Shown: in pieces, positions 34,711-42,890 of the stretch
Numbering within the stretch: position 1 is the first letter of the stretch
Layout: the number at the start of each line of letters is the position of its first letter
NCBI GenBank assembly: GCA_003818205.1
Contig: RPRQ01000038.1
Span: forward strand, 1 to 46,077
DNA from: Bacteroidales bacterium
GTDB lineage: Bacteria; Bacteroidota; Bacteroidia; Bacteroidales; Tenuifilaceae
Direction of reading: 5' to 3'
Length of the DNA stretch: 46,077 nt
Notes under the pieces: model-generated
The model's database searches: none
What the model was told of the DNA's origin: nothing
Seen by the model: the letters and a program-made list of their open reading frames with translations, nothing else
Program-made: the position numbers and the translations under genes

Positions 34711-35433
34711 ATGAAGAGATTTTTCTTAATATTATTGATTATTTGTGCTTTAGCACCGATCAATAGGTTGCTTGCATCATCTACTTCTGAGGATAGCTTA
34801 TCATTCAACCTGAATGCTGATCTGGTTAGCCGTTATCTATGGAGAGGGCTTCAATTCTCTCCAAGCTCCAATATTCAACCTTATGCTTCAATCTCTTATA
34901 AGGGAATCGAATTCGGTGCTTGGGCTTCGTATGGATTATCTGTACCATTTGTTGAAACCGATTTATACCTTTCCTATTCAATGGGGCAGTTCACTTTCAC
35001 CGTAAACGACTACTATACTGCAAGCGATGATAGCCTTGAAAATTACGATTACCTTAATTTAAAGAAATCCGAAACGCGTCATGCGTTGGAAGGCTCGATT
35101 ACCTACGAAGGCTCTGAATCGTTTCCCGTATCGTTAACTGCTGCAACATTTTTTGCAGGGTACGATGATAATGATGGCGAAGGCAATATCGATTACTCAA
35201 CCTATTTTGAGTTTGCCTATAACGCTAATTTATCAGGTATCCCTTTAAGACTCTTTGTTGGAGGTACACCTCAGAAGGGGCTTTACTCCGATAATGCCAA
35301 TATTGTTAATGTTGGGTTGAATGCTACAAAACAGCTAAAGATTAGCAGTAGCCTAGAGATACCCGCTTTTATTACATTGGCTGTAAACCCTAACTCGAAG
35401 GATATGTTTTTTGTATTCGGCTTAACCTTTTAG
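34711..35433 (+). CDS. Outer-membrane protein, TorF/Gcw_chp type
   Basis: 240 residues from the start MKRFFLILLIICALAPINRL, chosen because it gives a signal peptide; the frame is open from 34636. After cleavage near LLASS the protein reads LNADLVSRYLWRGLQFSP, the typical opening of Gcw_chp-family beta-barrels, and ends FFVFGLTF with a C-terminal aromatic. A small porin-like barrel of unknown cargo. Stands alone. Confidence 0.8.
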   Translation: MKRFFLILLIICALAPINRLLASSTSEDSLSFNLNADLVSRYLWRGLQFSPSSNIQPYASISYKGIEFGAWASYGLSVPFVETDLYLSYSMGQFTFTVNDYYTASDDSLENYDYLNLKKSETRHALEGSITYEGSESFPVSLTAATFFAGYDDNDGEGNIDYSTYFEFAYNANLSGIPLRLFVGGTPQKGLYSDNANIVNVGLNATKQLKISSSLEIPAFITLAVNPNSKDMFFVFGLTF

Positions 35434-35477
35434 CATTTATTCTATTCATACCGAAAGAGACTGTCTTAGATTTTTTT

Positions 35478-35613
35478 AACCGCTAAGGATACAAAGCCTG
35501 CCTGTCGGCAGACAGGAATATGCAAAGAGCGCAGACTTAAAGTATAGATAATTAATACTTTGAGAACTCTGCGATTTGCCTACCTGCCGGCAGGCTTTGC
35601 TTACTTTGCGGTT
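35478..35613. repeat. Large nested inverted repeat with palindromic inserts in both arms
   Basis: Outer arms AACCGCTAAGGATACAAAG (35478-35496) and CTTTGCTTACTTTGCGGTT (35595-35613) match at 15 of 19 positions; the inner arms meet around AAAGTAT / ATACTTT (35539-35561). Each arm carries a GC-rich palindrome at the same place: CCTGCCTGTCGGCAGACAGG (35497-35516) and GCCTACCTGCCGGCAGGC (35578-35595). No gene lies in the gap. Confidence 0.8.
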
Positions 35614-35730
35614 GAAATATTTACTGCTTTTTAAACAGCCTCTTTTTTAATGAGAATTGAAAAAAATACTTTTTTATTGCATAAGATTAGGCTAAAAAAT
35701 GATTTCTTTGTCGTGTTTAAAAAAACGACA

Positions 35731-36480
35731 ATGAGAACTATTATGAATCATCGCTCAATCAGGAAATATAAGAGCGATACCATTGATGAATCAATTCTGA
35801 ATGACATTCTACTTGCTGGAACCCGTGCTTCAACAACAGGGAATATGCAGGTTTACAGTATAATTGTTACCACCGATCAAGAGGTTAAAAAACAACTTTC
35901 GCCTTGCCATTTCAATCAGGGCATGGTAACCCAAGCACCTGTAGTGCTTACCTTTTGTGCCGATTTTAACCGTTTTAACAAGTGGTGCTTGCTACGTAAA
36001 GCGAATCCTGGATATGATAATTTTCTATCCTTTTTCACAGCCGCAATTGACGCTCTGCTCGTTGCGCAGAATGTTTGTATTGCTGCTGAAGAAAAGGGAT
36101 TAGGGATATGCTACCTTGGTACTACAACCTATACGGCCGATAAGATTATCGATATTCTCAAACTCCCTAAAGGTGTTGTTCCTGTTACAGCTGTTGTTCT
36201 TGGTTATCCTGAGGAAATTCCTGAATTGACCGATCGATTGCCCTTGGCAAGCATTGTTCATAAAGATATTTACCACGATTATTCCGTGGGGGATATCGAT
36301 CAGATGTACTCTGCAAAGGAGTCATTACCTTTGATACAAAAACTTCTTAATGAGAATGGCAAAGAGACCCTTGCCCAAATTTTTACCGATAACCGTTATA
36401 CCAAGAAGGATAATGTTGCATTCTCAAAGATTCTGCTAAAAGTATTAGAACAGCAGGGGTTTATGAATAATGAGATGTAG
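35731..36480 (+). CDS. Nitroreductase-family NADPH-dependent oxidoreductase
   Basis: 249 residues from MRTIMNHRSIRKYKSDTIDE; the frame is open further upstream but the family begins at RSIRKY. FMN-binding flavoprotein of the NfsA/FRP type. Visible: HRSIRKYKSDTIDE (~6-19), AGTRASTTGNMQVYSIIV (~28-45), EEKGLGICYLGTTTYTADKI (~124-143) and VTAVVLGYPEE. It reduces quinones, nitro compounds or flavins; the substrate is not readable. The C-terminal 60 residues fit the ~250-residue subfamily. Confidence 0.9.
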   Translation: MRTIMNHRSIRKYKSDTIDESILNDILLAGTRASTTGNMQVYSIIVTTDQEVKKQLSPCHFNQGMVTQAPVVLTFCADFNRFNKWCLLRKANPGYDNFLSFFTAAIDALLVAQNVCIAAEEKGLGICYLGTTTYTADKIIDILKLPKGVVPVTAVVLGYPEEIPELTDRLPLASIVHKDIYHDYSVGDIDQMYSAKESLPLIQKLLNENGKETLAQIFTDNRYTKKDNVAFSKILLKVLEQQGFMNNEM

Positions 36481-36630
36481 TCAGATATTGAATTTTGAGG
36501 TCAGAGAATGAGGTAATTTGCTGCATTTAGCTATTATGTGCCTTTCTAAGAAACTGTTTAAAGTTTAATAATTATAGCAATAGGATGAACTGTTAGTAAA
36601 AGGGTAGATATTGAAGGGGATTAAAATATC
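36481..36630. other. Intergenic, no gene seen
   Basis: 150 AT-rich bases downstream of the nitroreductase gene leading into the hairpin-rich repeat at 36631-36786. Confidence 0.5.
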
Positions 36631-36786
36631 ACCCCTCTGGGGTTTCATAGCACATAGTACGCTTGTAGGTTACCGATGTTTCAGCCCTCTGGGCTTAGTG
36701 TATTGATAGCTGTAGATGAGAACTCCGCTAGGCGTGATATCTCGGTATAAGGGAGATTCCTAATTTATCCTAAACACCGTAGGTGT
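36631..36786. repeat. Array of short 5-bp-stem / 3-nt-loop hairpins (REP-like)
   Basis: Three mini-hairpins with the same geometry: ACCCC-TCT-GGGGT (36631-36643), AGCCC-TCT-GGGCT (36683-36695) and ACACC-GTA-GGTGT (36774-36786), with a partial fourth, CGC-TAG-GCG, at 36726-36734. Spacings are about 39, 30 and 39 bases. The pattern is unlikely by chance and looks like a dispersed intergenic element; no coding frame spans it. Confidence 0.7.
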
Positions 36787-36910
36787 GGTGTACCCCTTTG
36801 AGAAAAGGATTAACCCTCTACTGTAATCAGGGATTTTCTTTGTATGAAAAGTTTATCATCAAATATTTAAACGGTTTCTCATACTTCAATAATATCTTTC
36901 ATCGTATCTC

Positions 36911-36939
36911 GTTGTACTAATCGGATTTGACTAACTTTG
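36911..36939 (+). promoter_or_regulatory. Promoter of the BamA/TamA-type gene
   Basis: GTTG (36911-36914), 17-base spacer, TAACTTTG (36932-36939), a full match to TAnnTTTG, 16 bases before the start codon. Confidence 0.7.
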
Positions 36940-36955
36940 GTGCAGCGAATGGCTT

Positions 36956-38662
36956 ATGGGTGAAAAATCGAGAATATTTTTAGCGCTTATCATGCTTTTA
37001 GCACATCCATTGTGCTCTGCTCAAAGTTTAAAGGTAACCTTTACCGATTTAGGAACTACCAAAACCTACAAAATCTTAACGCTAAAAAATTATGATTCTT
37101 TATTAATAGAAAAGGTTTTAAGCGATTTTCTTATCCCATTATACAGTAAAGGTTTTTTGTCTGCTTCAATCGATACAATCGTCTGTGATTCCGCTACTAT
37201 AACCGCTTATGGAAAAATGGGGCTCAAGTATCATTGGGTTAAGCTAATCCCTGATAGCGCTTCAAATATGGTTCTAAACGACTTAGGGATCAATTTACCA
37301 AAATTTTCGGGGAAACCTGTAAGCCCTAAATTTTTAGCGCGATATATAAATTTATCGCTGCATTATCTTGAGGATAACGGATACCCATTTGCTAAAGTAG
37401 GGCTTAATAATATTGATATAAGCAATAGTAGTGTTAACGCAACAATAGGTATCGATAAGGGTTCAAGGGTAATAATCGATACCATTTACCTGAAAGGCGA
37501 CGCAAGGATAGCAACCCAAAAGCTTTCGGCTTTGATTAATTTGAAAAGGGGAGAGCTCTACTCCGAATCAAAAATCAGACGAATCGACTCAAGGCTAAAT
37601 CAGCAGCAATACCTGAGTATTATAAAGCCCTCAGAAATAGAGTTCCTTAACCAGAAAGCGAGGGTTTATTGCTACCTGAGCAATCGCCCCGCATCACGCT
37701 TCTGGGGTTTAGCCGGGTTTTATAGCGATAGGGAGGATGGGAAGATTAAGCTTAACGGCGACATCAACCTTTCGTTGGTGAACTCGTTGAGGTATGGCGA
37801 AAAAATAAATTTTGTTTGGAGCGCACCCGGTGAAGGCACTCAAAATCTTAACATCAATACAGACTGGCCTTACATTCTTGGTTGGCAGGTAGGAGTAGTC
37901 GGTGCGTTTTCATTGTACCGACACGATAGCACTTACATTTCGCTTAACCCTAAACTATCCTTTAGCTTTTTCACAACCAGTGGTGGTCGGTTTTTGCTAA
38001 ACCTCGATTATAAAAAAACTTCATATACTTCAAACAGCCTTGTATCTCAGGCTCAGTACGGTAATTCTTCAGCTTTTCTTTACGGGCTAGGCTATGAGTA
38101 TAGCCTCTACGACAATGCAATTCTACCTACTAGGGGAATTTCCCTTAGAACCAATGTGAATACGGGTAGCCGAAGATTACAGAAGCAAAAGCCAATCTCC
38201 AACCTGATAGAGGGGGATATTTTTGCCGAGACTTTCATTCCACTTTACGAAAAACGATTTGTATTAGGAATTCGCTCCAACTCTAAGGTGAGGGCTATTT
38301 ACAACACCAAAGGGAGTACAACGCTTTTCGAGAATGAGATGTATAGGATTGGTGGCATGGGAACTATTCGGGGCTTCAATCAGGAGGCAGTGCTTTCCAC
38401 GGCATACTCTATCGCTTCTTTGGAGTTACATTTAAGAACGAGCGAGGGTTCAGGGATTTACCTATTTACCGAAAAGGCTTTTGTTAGAGCCTATGAGTTA
38501 GGATTTAGTAGGGATAGATGGCCGATGGGTTTGGGTATAGGCTTGAATATGGTTATCAAAGCAGGACTATTCAACCTCAGCTACGCTCTTGGTCAAGGGT
38601 TCGGGCAGAGCTTAAGTACACGAGATGCTAAAGTGCACTTTGGGATTGCTACAACTTTTTAA
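36956..38662 (+). CDS. BamA/TamA-family outer-membrane protein (Omp85)
   Basis: 568 residues. Signal peptide 1-22 (IFLALIMLLAHPLCSAQ), then POTRA-like periplasmic region (~23-235, with VIIDTIYLKGDARIA typical of the last POTRA), then a 16-strand barrel from ~245 to the C-terminal TTF. The conserved L6 loop motif is GGMGTIRGFNQE (~464-475). Shorter than BamA, so it is probably an accessory Omp85 involved in outer-membrane insertion or transport of specific partners. Stands alone before the AT-rich island. Confidence 0.88.
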   Translation: MGEKSRIFLALIMLLAHPLCSAQSLKVTFTDLGTTKTYKILTLKNYDSLLIEKVLSDFLIPLYSKGFLSASIDTIVCDSATITAYGKMGLKYHWVKLIPDSASNMVLNDLGINLPKFSGKPVSPKFLARYINLSLHYLEDNGYPFAKVGLNNIDISNSSVNATIGIDKGSRVIIDTIYLKGDARIATQKLSALINLKRGELYSESKIRRIDSRLNQQQYLSIIKPSEIEFLNQKARVYCYLSNRPASRFWGLAGFYSDREDGKIKLNGDINLSLVNSLRYGEKINFVWSAPGEGTQNLNINTDWPYILGWQVGVVGAFSLYRHDSTYISLNPKLSFSFFTTSGGRFLLNLDYKKTSYTSNSLVSQAQYGNSSAFLYGLGYEYSLYDNAILPTRGISLRTNVNTGSRRLQKQKPISNLIEGDIFAETFIPLYEKRFVLGIRSNSKVRAIYNTKGSTTLFENEMYRIGGMGTIRGFNQEAVLSTAYSIASLELHLRTSEGSGIYLFTEKAFVRAYELGFSRDRWPMGLGIGLNMVIKAGLFNLSYALGQGFGQSLSTRDAKVHFGIATTF

Positions 38663-39245
38663 TCATATTAAGGATAGAAAATGGACCATATATAGATTAA
38701 ACGTCAGCGGTCAATAATTATCATTGATAATCAGTATAGTTACAACCTAATCAGTATTATGTTTAATAAATATGCTAAATCAATTAGTAATTCAATCACA
38801 AAAACGATTGGCCCAAATTTTAGTATTCGATTTAATAGATTCACTCTATAATTTAAAAAATGATTAGGATGTAATTTGGGCTGTGTGGTATTCTGCTAAA
38901 CCTTAGCTAGTTAATAAGGTTTTCTTCATTGTTCATTAATCGCTATGATATCCATGTTGGATTTTTAAAGTCTTAAAAAGATTCATTTGAAGTGCTATCA
39001 AGGCTTAATTTTGCGGGTTTGGCTTTCTCATCAGCTCAGATATCAAAGCGAATATCTTTTTAATGTTGATTTATGGAAAAAATAAAGAATGTACCCGAAA
39101 AAATGGACTAAAATATGTTAAAATACACATTATAATTAGGTATGATAAACTATGGTTGTGTAAATAAAATATATGATAATATATACATATTTATAGTATC
39201 GATATAATATTTCATCATTTTTATGTAATAATACAAGATATTGTA
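38663..39245. other. Long AT-rich non-coding stretch before the peptide cluster
   Basis: About 580 bases without a supported gene. A 9-bp inverted repeat GCCCAAATT (38811-38819) / AATTTGGGC (38873-38881) with a ~53-base interior is the only structure I see. Composition becomes still more AT-rich from 39080, marking the edge of the island. Confidence 0.6.
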
Positions 39246-39276
39246 TTGAAAATATATTAATAATTACATATATTTG
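39246..39276 (+). promoter_or_regulatory. Strong consensus promoter of the precursor peptide gene
   Basis: TTG (39246-39248), a 20-base spacer and TATATTTG (39269-39276), which matches TAnnTTTG exactly with ideal spacing. The ATG is 25 bases downstream. Confidence 0.8.
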
Positions 39277-39300
39277 TGTATTAACCTAATAAATTGTATT

Positions 39301-39459
39301 ATGAAAAAGAAACAAAAAGAAATGTATCCTAGCAAGGATCAGGTAATTCTTGATGAATTTAAAGTTGAAGAATTAGAAGAGAGACTTGAAATGACAAATC
39401 TGACAACTGATGCAAAACCAGATGTAGATGTTGAGGTAGGAGTTGTTTGGCGCTTTTAA
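39301..39459 (+). CDS. Putative RiPP precursor peptide (52 aa)
   Basis: 52 residues: a charged, Lys/Glu-rich N-terminal part (MKKKQKEMYPSK; VEELEERLEM at 22-31) that looks like a helical leader, then TNLTTDAKPDVDVEVGVVWRF with no Lys after residue 39. The only Trp is residue 50, third from the C terminus. No Cys. The frame has its own strong promoter and is separated from the enzyme genes by a terminator-like hairpin, which would give more peptide than enzyme, as usual for RiPPs. The combination with a polyprenyl-synthetase-like gene recalls ComX (about 55 aa, prenylated on a Trp near the C terminus). Core boundary and modification are inference; no homologue is recognised by eye. Confidence 0.75.
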   Translation: MKKKQKEMYPSKDQVILDEFKVEELEERLEMTNLTTDAKPDVDVEVGVVWRF

Positions 39460-39482
39460 TTCGCTAATAAAACTTTAACGGG

Positions 39483-39585
39483 GCTGTATCATAGATGTCT
39501 AATTTTAAGAAGCATATCCAGTAAATATTGTTGCTAGAATACTATACTTATCAAAAGGCATTATTGATACAGCTCATTTTTCTTT
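39483..39585 (+). terminator. Terminator-like hairpin between precursor and enzyme genes
   Basis: GCTGTATCA (39483-39491) and TGATACAGC (39565-39573) form a 9-bp stem with a ~73-base interior, followed by TCATTTTTCTTTTTT. It could stop most transcripts after the peptide gene and let a fraction pass. The ends resemble other GCTGTATCA-type elements common in this phylum. Confidence 0.65.
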
Positions 39586-39675
39586 TTTATAGTTCATATT
39601 TGTAAAAAATATTTTCCGTGTATAGCGTTTAAGAAAGAATAATTTTATTTATTTGTTAATTTAACAAAAGACTGT

Positions 39676-40863
39676 ATGATAATTAGATTCGCTTGTATTC
39701 TAACATGTAATCTTCTTTTTTTGGGGATAAGTTCATTGGCTGATGAGAATAGCTATTCAATAAGCGGGAGAGTTCTTTCAATAAAGGACAGTACGGCTAT
39801 TCCTTTTGCTCATTTATACATTAAAAAATCAAATACGGGTTCTATTAGCAACGAAAAAGGAGAATTCAATTTGTTTATTAACAAGGAGAGTATCACTGAT
39901 ACGCTTATAATTAGCGCTATCGGTTATAAAAACGAAAAATACTGCATATCTGAAATCATTAATTCAAGTAAAGTATATCTTTTATCGGAACAAATTTACG
40001 AAATTAGAGAAATAACAGTCTCTCCTGTTAACTGCAAAGAAATTATTAATAATCTCTTTGCTAGAATAAAAGATAATTATCCCGATAAACCTACAATCCT
40101 TGAGGCATATACTCGACAGATGATAATCGAGAATCAAAATTATTCAAGATATCTTGAGGCTGCTTTAACTATTTATAATCCATCATATCAACTGATTAAT
40201 AATGGCTCGGCAAGCGAAAATCAGATAATGCTTAAAAGTGCAAAAGCCAGTTTAGATAAAACCAATAGCAACTTAAAGCTCAATGTGAACACATCTGAGC
40301 TAATAGATAAAATATTTGTAGCTAAAACATTTGACTTTATCAAGAACCTTAGTATTGATGAATTAAAATTTGAAAGTATAGTACATTTTAATAACCGAGA
40401 TATTTATTTAATTGTTATTCGCCCTTCCGAAAAATCTTCATACTATGGTAAGATATATATTGATAAAGAATCATATGCATTAGTTTCATTACAGATTAAA
40501 CAAGACTTAAACTTTGAACGAAAAGCTAAAGCGTATTTGAAGAAATTTGTTAATGTAACCTATAAATTTAAAGTATATTCCTTAAGACTCGATTTTTTAC
40601 CAATGGAAGATTTGTGGAATCTAAGCTACTTGCAGGATAGCTACGACATTGATGTTTTTACTGATGATAAAGAGACATTAAACCTTAATTTAGAGTTTAT
40701 TAATGATATTTTTATTAATGAAGTAATTAATAAAGATGTAAAGCAAATTAATAAATCAGATAGAATTAACCCCAAAAAGGATTTATACTCTCAACCAAAC
40801 ATACTTGATGATAAGATATGGGATAATTACAATAAAATTCAACCACCAAATTCCATTAAATAA
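39676..40863 (+). CDS. Exported carboxypeptidase-regulatory-domain protein in the peptide cluster
   Basis: 395 residues. Signal peptide (~1-22, IIRFACILTCNLLFLGISS), carboxypeptidase-D regulatory-like domain (~28-115: YSISGRVLSIKDSTAIPFAH, NTGSISNEKGEFNL, ISAIGYKNEKYC), then a region starting CKEIINNLFARIKDNYPDKP that resembles the opening of DUF5686 proteins but stops without the barrel. A periplasmic location is inferred. No TonB plug. First of four genes with overlaps of 1 and 4 bp and a 6-base gap, so it belongs to the maturation operon; it may bind, display or sense the product. Confidence 0.75.
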   Translation: MIIRFACILTCNLLFLGISSLADENSYSISGRVLSIKDSTAIPFAHLYIKKSNTGSISNEKGEFNLFINKESITDTLIISAIGYKNEKYCISEIINSSKVYLLSEQIYEIREITVSPVNCKEIINNLFARIKDNYPDKPTILEAYTRQMIIENQNYSRYLEAALTIYNPSYQLINNGSASENQIMLKSAKASLDKTNSNLKLNVNTSELIDKIFVAKTFDFIKNLSIDELKFESIVHFNNRDIYLIVIRPSEKSSYYGKIYIDKESYALVSLQIKQDLNFERKAKAYLKKFVNVTYKFKVYSLRLDFLPMEDLWNLSYLQDSYDIDVFTDDKETLNLNLEFINDIFINEVINKDVKQINKSDRINPKKDLYSQPNILDDKIWDNYNKIQPPNSIK

Positions 40864-42890
40864 TGATAGATCTTAATGCGTTTGAAGAAAAAAACAAGAA
40901 ATTTTCATATTACATATCAAAACTTCCGTACGATAATGAGATCAAGGGGTCATTAAATAATCAAGAATTTATTCGAAAGAACCCACCTTACTATTTGTAT
41001 TACCCTGAGTTATTTGCGAAGGCATTTAACTATACTGATAGAGAAAAGATTGAGCTGTTATGCTTTGCAGGTTTTTTTTACTATAAGCATTTAATTATTC
41101 ATGATGAAATAAATGACAATAACTCTTCAAAAGGTTCAATATATAAATTACTATTAATTGCTAATATATGTCAGGAGGAGAGTATTAAAATACTTACAAC
41201 TCTATTCCCTTTGAATTCATCTTTTTGGAAGTTGTGGAATAAAAGAAAAATGGAGTTTAGCAAAGGAATAGTATATGATAAAAACCCAACCCGCATTAAA
41301 AATTTTCGAGATTTTGAAAATTTTGCAAATGCTAAGTCAGCGATAGGTAAAATAGCTATTGATGCTCTTAATATTCTATCAAAAAACAGAAATCATTCAT
41401 TATATAATGAAGTTCTTAGTTCACATAAATGGTTCTATTGTGGGTTTCAGATACTTGACGATATAATTGATTTTAGAGAGGATATTGAGAATAAGCAAAC
41501 AAATATTGCAAAAATTCAATTAGAAAAAAAACTTGGAAAGGATAATAATTATAGCACTCCTGATTTGGAGAAATTATTATTTTTAAAAGGTATTGCTGAG
41601 GACTTACTGCAAAAAAGCCAATTTTACTATAGTAAAGCCAATGATTCGGCAATAAAATATAAACTCAATCTTTGGACTGAAGTTATTAAATTAAATATTG
41701 CTGAATCAATAAGAAGAGAAGTTAATATTAAAACATTTATTAAATCCATTGAAATTCGTATAAAACTTGAAAAGGAATGCAATAATAAATTAGTAGAAGA
41801 TATTATTATTGATAAGTCTAATGATATTTTCTATAATATTGGTGTCGATGCTTTCGAACACATTTATAATAATTGGAAAAAAGGATATGGTGAGCTTCAA
41901 CATATCCTTTTTCTTCCAAGAAATGAGGGATTTGAAACTGAAGAAGAATTTCATTATGCTGATATATTTCAAAGAGCTATAGTTACAGATTCTTTTTTTG
42001 ATGCTAATACTATTTTCAAAGGTCAATTATCGGAATTAATAGAGTATGAGGTACAATATTTAAAGTCCAAAAAAATATCCGATTATCCTGGCGGCTGGAG
42101 TTATCTTCCATCAATAAAGGAGGTTGCTGCAGATGCAGATGATTTAGGCCAGATGCTTCAGGTTTTTTCACGTAATGAAGATAAACAATATATAATCGCT
42201 ACTTGCAAGACTCCAATTGATACTTTAAATGAAAACTGCATACATGAAGATGGGGGAATTGAAACATGGATTATCCCTCAAAATAATAGAACCTTATTTC
42301 AAGAACGTCAATATCTCTTTAATACCTCAAAATGGGGAACTGGACCAGATAGTGAGGTAATGGCAAATTACCTTTATGGCTTGAGTCTATATAGCATTGA
42401 AGAGTATGAAAATATTATCCGTAAAGGGATTGATTATTTATTGAAAAAAAGAGCACCACAAGGTTTTTGGGTAAGCCGCTGGTATTACGGAGTATATTAT
42501 GGTACCTATGTTTGTTTAAGACTAATTAAAAGAATAACAGGTGATTATGCATTATTGAAACCTAGCGGAGACTATATATTTAATAATCAAAATGAAGATG
42601 GTGGATGGGGAAATGGAGATAAAAGCGATCCCTTAAGTACATCCTTGGCGCTACTTTGCTTGAGTCAAATTATAGAATATGAACCGATCAGGTATGGTTC
42701 AATTATCGATAAGGCTGTCGAATATTTAAATAAACTTCATCAGCTAAATAAAATATTTATTGGCGTACCATTTATTAAACCTAGAACAAACGACCCTTAT
42801 ATAAGCAAGACAATTGTAGCTTCTTATGTTCTAAAAGCAATTTCAATACTTATCAAAAAGAACGATCAGGATATAATTTCAATGCAATGA
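40863..42890 (+). CDS. Class I polyprenyl-synthetase / class II squalene-cyclase-like fusion
   Basis: 675 residues. The N-terminal ~300 are an all-helical isoprenyl diphosphate synthase fold: first acidic motif HDEIND (80-85, a DExxD form) and second GFQILDDIIDFRED (194-207, DDxxD at 199-203). The C-terminal ~300 are an alpha/alpha-barrel of the squalene-hopene cyclase/prenyltransferase superfamily: GGWSY at 410-414, a DADD (424-427) at the place of the cyclase DxDD acid, and a QW-type repeat QNEDGGWG (576-583). Class I domains ionise allylic diphosphates; class II domains protonate double bonds. The order (class I first) is the reverse of plant and fungal bifunctional diterpene synthases. 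The ComQ parallel suggests that it prenylates the peptide and perhaps cyclises the isoprenoid; making a free terpene is the alternative. Confidence 0.8.
   Translation: MIDLNAFEEKNKKFSYYISKLPYDNEIKGSLNNQEFIRKNPPYYLYYPELFAKAFNYTDREKIELLCFAGFFYYKHLIIHDEINDNNSSKGSIYKLLLIANICQEESIKILTTLFPLNSSFWKLWNKRKMEFSKGIVYDKNPTRIKNFRDFENFANAKSAIGKIAIDALNILSKNRNHSLYNEVLSSHKWFYCGFQILDDIIDFREDIENKQTNIAKIQLEKKLGKDNNYSTPDLEKLLFLKGIAEDLLQKSQFYYSKANDSAIKYKLNLWTEVIKLNIAESIRREVNIKTFIKSIEIRIKLEKECNNKLVEDIIIDKSNDIFYNIGVDAFEHIYNNWKKGYGELQHILFLPRNEGFETEEEFHYADIFQRAIVTDSFFDANTIFKGQLSELIEYEVQYLKSKKISDYPGGWSYLPSIKEVAADADDLGQMLQVFSRNEDKQYIIATCKTPIDTLNENCIHEDGGIETWIIPQNNRTLFQERQYLFNTSKWGTGPDSEVMANYLYGLSLYSIEEYENIIRKGIDYLLKKRAPQGFWVSRWYYGVYYGTYVCLRLIKRITGDYALLKPSGDYIFNNQNEDGGWGNGDKSDPLSTSLALLCLSQIIEYEPIRYGSIIDKAVEYLNKLHQLNKIFIGVPFIKPRTNDPYISKTIVASYVLKAISILIKKNDQDIISMQ

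Noticed and set aside
38811-38881. Small inverted-repeat element as a second MITE
   Set aside because: Only 9 bp pair and no flanking duplication is found.
40863-42890. C-terminal domain read as a LanC-type lanthionine cyclase
   Set aside because: No Cys/His zinc ligands of LanC are present, the precursor has no Cys, and the DADD plus QW pattern fits the squalene-cyclase superfamily.
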